The position numbers were made by a program, and so were the translations under genes. From positions 62,001-126,000 of the forward strand of contig NZ_AVFK01000008.1 of NCBI RefSeq assembly GCF_000936425.1: a stretch of 64,000 bases of DNA, written 5' to 3'. Below are positions 62,388 through 64,000 of this stretch, one piece after another. The DNA comes from Skermanella aerolata KACC 11604. Lineage in GTDB: Bacteria > Pseudomonadota > Alphaproteobacteria > Azospirillales > Azospirillaceae. Under the pieces are notes generated by a model. It was given only the letters and a program-made list of their open reading frames with translations. It searched no databases and was not told the origin of the DNA. Position 1 is the stretch's first letter; every line of letters begins with the position of its first letter.

Positions 62388-64000
62388 TCAGCCGGAGCGC
62401 AGGTACTTCACCGCCTGATCGCGTTCGAACAGGTAAAGCAGGACGCGGAGCGCCTTGCCGCGTTCCGATTGCAGCTCTGGATCGCGGTCCATGATCAGCC
62501 TCGCGTCGTCGCGGGCCGCCGCCAGCAACTCGCCATGGACGGCAAGGTCGGCAAGGCGGAACTCCGGCATGCCGCTCTGCCGGGTGCCGAGAACTTCGCC
62601 GGCTCCCCGCAGACGGAGGTCTTCCTCGGCGATCAGGAAGCCGTCCTCGGTCCCCTTCATGATCGCCAGCCGCGCCTTGGAGGTCTCACTCAGGGGGCTG
62701 TCGTAGAGCAGGATGCAGGTGGATGCCGCCGTGCCGCGCCCGATCCGGCCGCGCAGCTGGTGCAACTGGGCGAGGCCGAAGCGCTCGGCGTGTTCGATCA
62801 CCATGACGGAGGCTTCCGGCACATTGACGCCGACTTCGATGACGGTGGTCGCCACCAGCACGTCGAGATCGCCGGCGGCGAAGGCCGCCATGACGGCGTC
62901 CTTGTCGGTCGGCTTCATTTTGCCATGGACCAGCCCGACGCGCTCGCCGATCATGCTGCGCAGCAGAGCGTGGCGTTCGGTCGCCGCCGCGAGGTCGACC
63001 ACTTCCGACTCGTCCACCAGCGGGCAGACCCAGTAGACGCGAGCACCCTCGGTGATCTTGCGCTGGATGCCGGCGATGACTTCCTCAAGGCGCTCGAGCG
63101 GGATCGTGATGGTGGTGATCGGCTTCCGTCCCGGCGGCTTCTCGGTCAGGCGGGAGACGTCCATGTCGCCATAGGCGGTCAATGTCAGGGTACGGGGAAT
63201 GGGAGTTGCGGTCATGACCAGCACGTCGACGCTTCGGCCCTTGGCCGAGAGCTGAAGCCGCTGGTGGACGCCGAACCGGTGCTGCTCGTCGATCACCGCC
63301 ATGGCGAGGTCGCGGAAGGCGACGTCATCCTGGAACAGCGCATGGGTGCCGATTGCGATGTCGATCTCGCCCGACGCCAGCCTCTCGTAAATGGCGGCGC
63401 GCGCCTTGCCCTTGTCGCGGCCGGTGAGGATGCCGAGCCGCACGCCGGCCGCATCCGCTAATGGGGCGAGCGTTTCGAAGTGCTGGCGGGCGAGGATCTC
63501 GGTCGGGGCCATCAGGGCCGCCTGCGCGCCGGTTTCCACCGCGTTAAGCATCGCCAGCAGTGCCACGACGGTCTTGCCGCTGCCGACGTCGCCCTGGAGC
63601 AGGCGGAGCATCCGCCTGTCGGCGGCCATGTCGGCATAGATTTCCTTCAGCGAGCTTGCCTGGGCGCCGGTGAGGGCGAAGGGCAGGGCGTCAGTCACGC
63701 GTTGACGCAGACGGCCGTCGCCGCCGATCGAGCGCCCGGACAGCTTCCGCTGGTGCTCGCGGATCATGGCGAGTGCCAACTGATTGGACAGCAACTCGTC
63801 GAAGGCCAGCCGGCAGCGCGGCGGCGACATCGCAGACAGATCGGCGTCGTCACGCGGGTTATGGACGGATTGGAGCGCTGCGCGCCATGTCGGCCAGTCG
63901 CGCCGCGCCAGCCACGCGGGGTCCTGCCATTCCGGCAGTTCCTTCGCCGCCGACAGGGCCGACGCCATCGCTTTCCGCAGCACCTTGGATGCCAATCCGG
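62388..64000 (-). CDS. recG: ATP-dependent DNA helicase RecG, 5' end beyond the window
   Basis: About 537 of the usual 690 residues are present; the N-terminal wedge domain start is outside the window. Motifs: LTGAQASSLKEIYADMA, LLQGDVGSGKTVVALLAML (Walker A), LMAPTEILARQHF, IAIGTHALFQDDVAF, VIDEQHRFGVHQR (DEQH), MTATPIPRTLTLTAYGDMD, and VATTVIEVGVNVPEASVMVIEHAERFGLAQLHQLRGRIGRGTAAS. It reverses stalled replication forks and Holliday junctions. Its 3' end faces the palindrome elements. Confidence 0.96.
   Translation of the reverse strand, partial: GLASKVLRKAMASALSAAKELPEWQDPAWLARRDWPTWRAALQSVHNPRDDADLSAMSPPRCRLAFDELLSNQLALAMIREHQRKLSGRSIGGDGRLRQRVTDALPFALTGAQASSLKEIYADMAADRRMLRLLQGDVGSGKTVVALLAMLNAVETGAQAALMAPTEILARQHFETLAPLADAAGVRLGILTGRDKGKARAAIYERLASGEIDIAIGTHALFQDDVAFRDLAMAVIDEQHRFGVHQRLQLSAKGRSVDVLVMTATPIPRTLTLTAYGDMDVSRLTEKPPGRKPITTITIPLERLEEVIAGIQRKITEGARVYWVCPLVDESEVVDLAAATERHALLRSMIGERVGLVHGKMKPTDKDAVMAAFAAGDLDVLVATTVIEVGVNVPEASVMVIEHAERFGLAQLHQLRGRIGRGTAASTCILLYDSPLSETSKARLAIMKGTEDGFLIAEEDLRLRGAGEVLGTRQSGMPEFRLADLAVHGELLAAARDDARLIMDRDPELQSERGKALRVLLYLFERDQAVKYLRSG

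Overview
The window is 64 kb of GC-rich chromosomal DNA from an alphaproteobacterium. The gene set (two-step dnaG/rpoD block, metXW, MaoC-PTA fusion next to acetate kinase, Zur-type regulator, permissive GTG/TTG starts, PhoX, DUF2934) and protein flavour fit the Rhodospirillales/Azospirillales, perhaps a Skermanella- or Azospirillum-like soil bacterium. That placement is inference; no rRNA is present. It is mostly core and housekeeping DNA with no phage, no IS element, no CRISPR array and no clear genomic island. Coding density is high, and gaps over 300 bp are few.

Layout. 1-4.2 kb: 3'-truncated hrpB (minus), a SprA-like HExxH metalloprotease-family protein, an SLC13/ArsB-type anion permease, then about 520 bp with no convincing ORF that ends in a strong terminator (possible small RNA). 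4.2-9.3 kb: a zinc block (zur then a COG0523 GTPase, with a Zur-box-like dyad), a DUF1835 protein and a Tat-exported PhoX phosphatase preceded by a Pho-box-like repeat. 9.3-14 kb: 16-bp tandem repeats, an SDR lacking the usual catalytic Tyr, a YihY membrane protein, hemerythrin plus a '[10 protein letters not shown]' protein, and RhlE helicase. 14-20.4 kb: carA divergent from yqeY-dnaG-rpoD, then a tRNA(CAT). 20.4-26.4 kb: HlyD adaptor, fused double-NBD ABC ATPase and two ABC-2 permeases (a drug or lipophile exporter), then SufE.

26.5-34.3 kb: a MEDS-domain protein coupled to a sensor kinase, cupin, GST and GloB (minus), a methyltransferase, small secreted proteins and the metXW methionine operon. 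34.4-37.4 kb: a chorismate mutase-hisC-tyrA aromatic operon. 37.4-47.9 kb: a PEP-CTERM GDSL esterase, DedA, a CPA1 K+/H+ antiporter, a porin, small envelope proteins, ackA plus MaoC-PTA, and a LuxR-type response regulator. 48.4-55.7 kb: periplasmic binding protein, chemoreceptor, MFS exporter, single-domain response regulator and hybrid kinase. 55.8-64 kb: DUF2934 protein, CPA2 antiporter with a Crp/Fnr regulator, a DUF502 membrane protein, a ClC channel, two palindromic repeat elements and 5'-truncated recG.

No striking new multi-gene system is evident. The most notable non-coding signals are a dispersed 120-140 bp nested palindrome present twice, each time at the junction of convergent genes (13.95 and 62.1 kb); an unrelated palindrome beside the second copy; operator-like sites for Zur, PhoB and an FNR-type regulator; and the ORF-less structured stretch at 3.8-4.17 kb. 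Several start codons (hrpB, MEDS, MFS, DUF502, rhlE) are uncertain because only GTG or TTG candidates fit or ribosome sites are weak.
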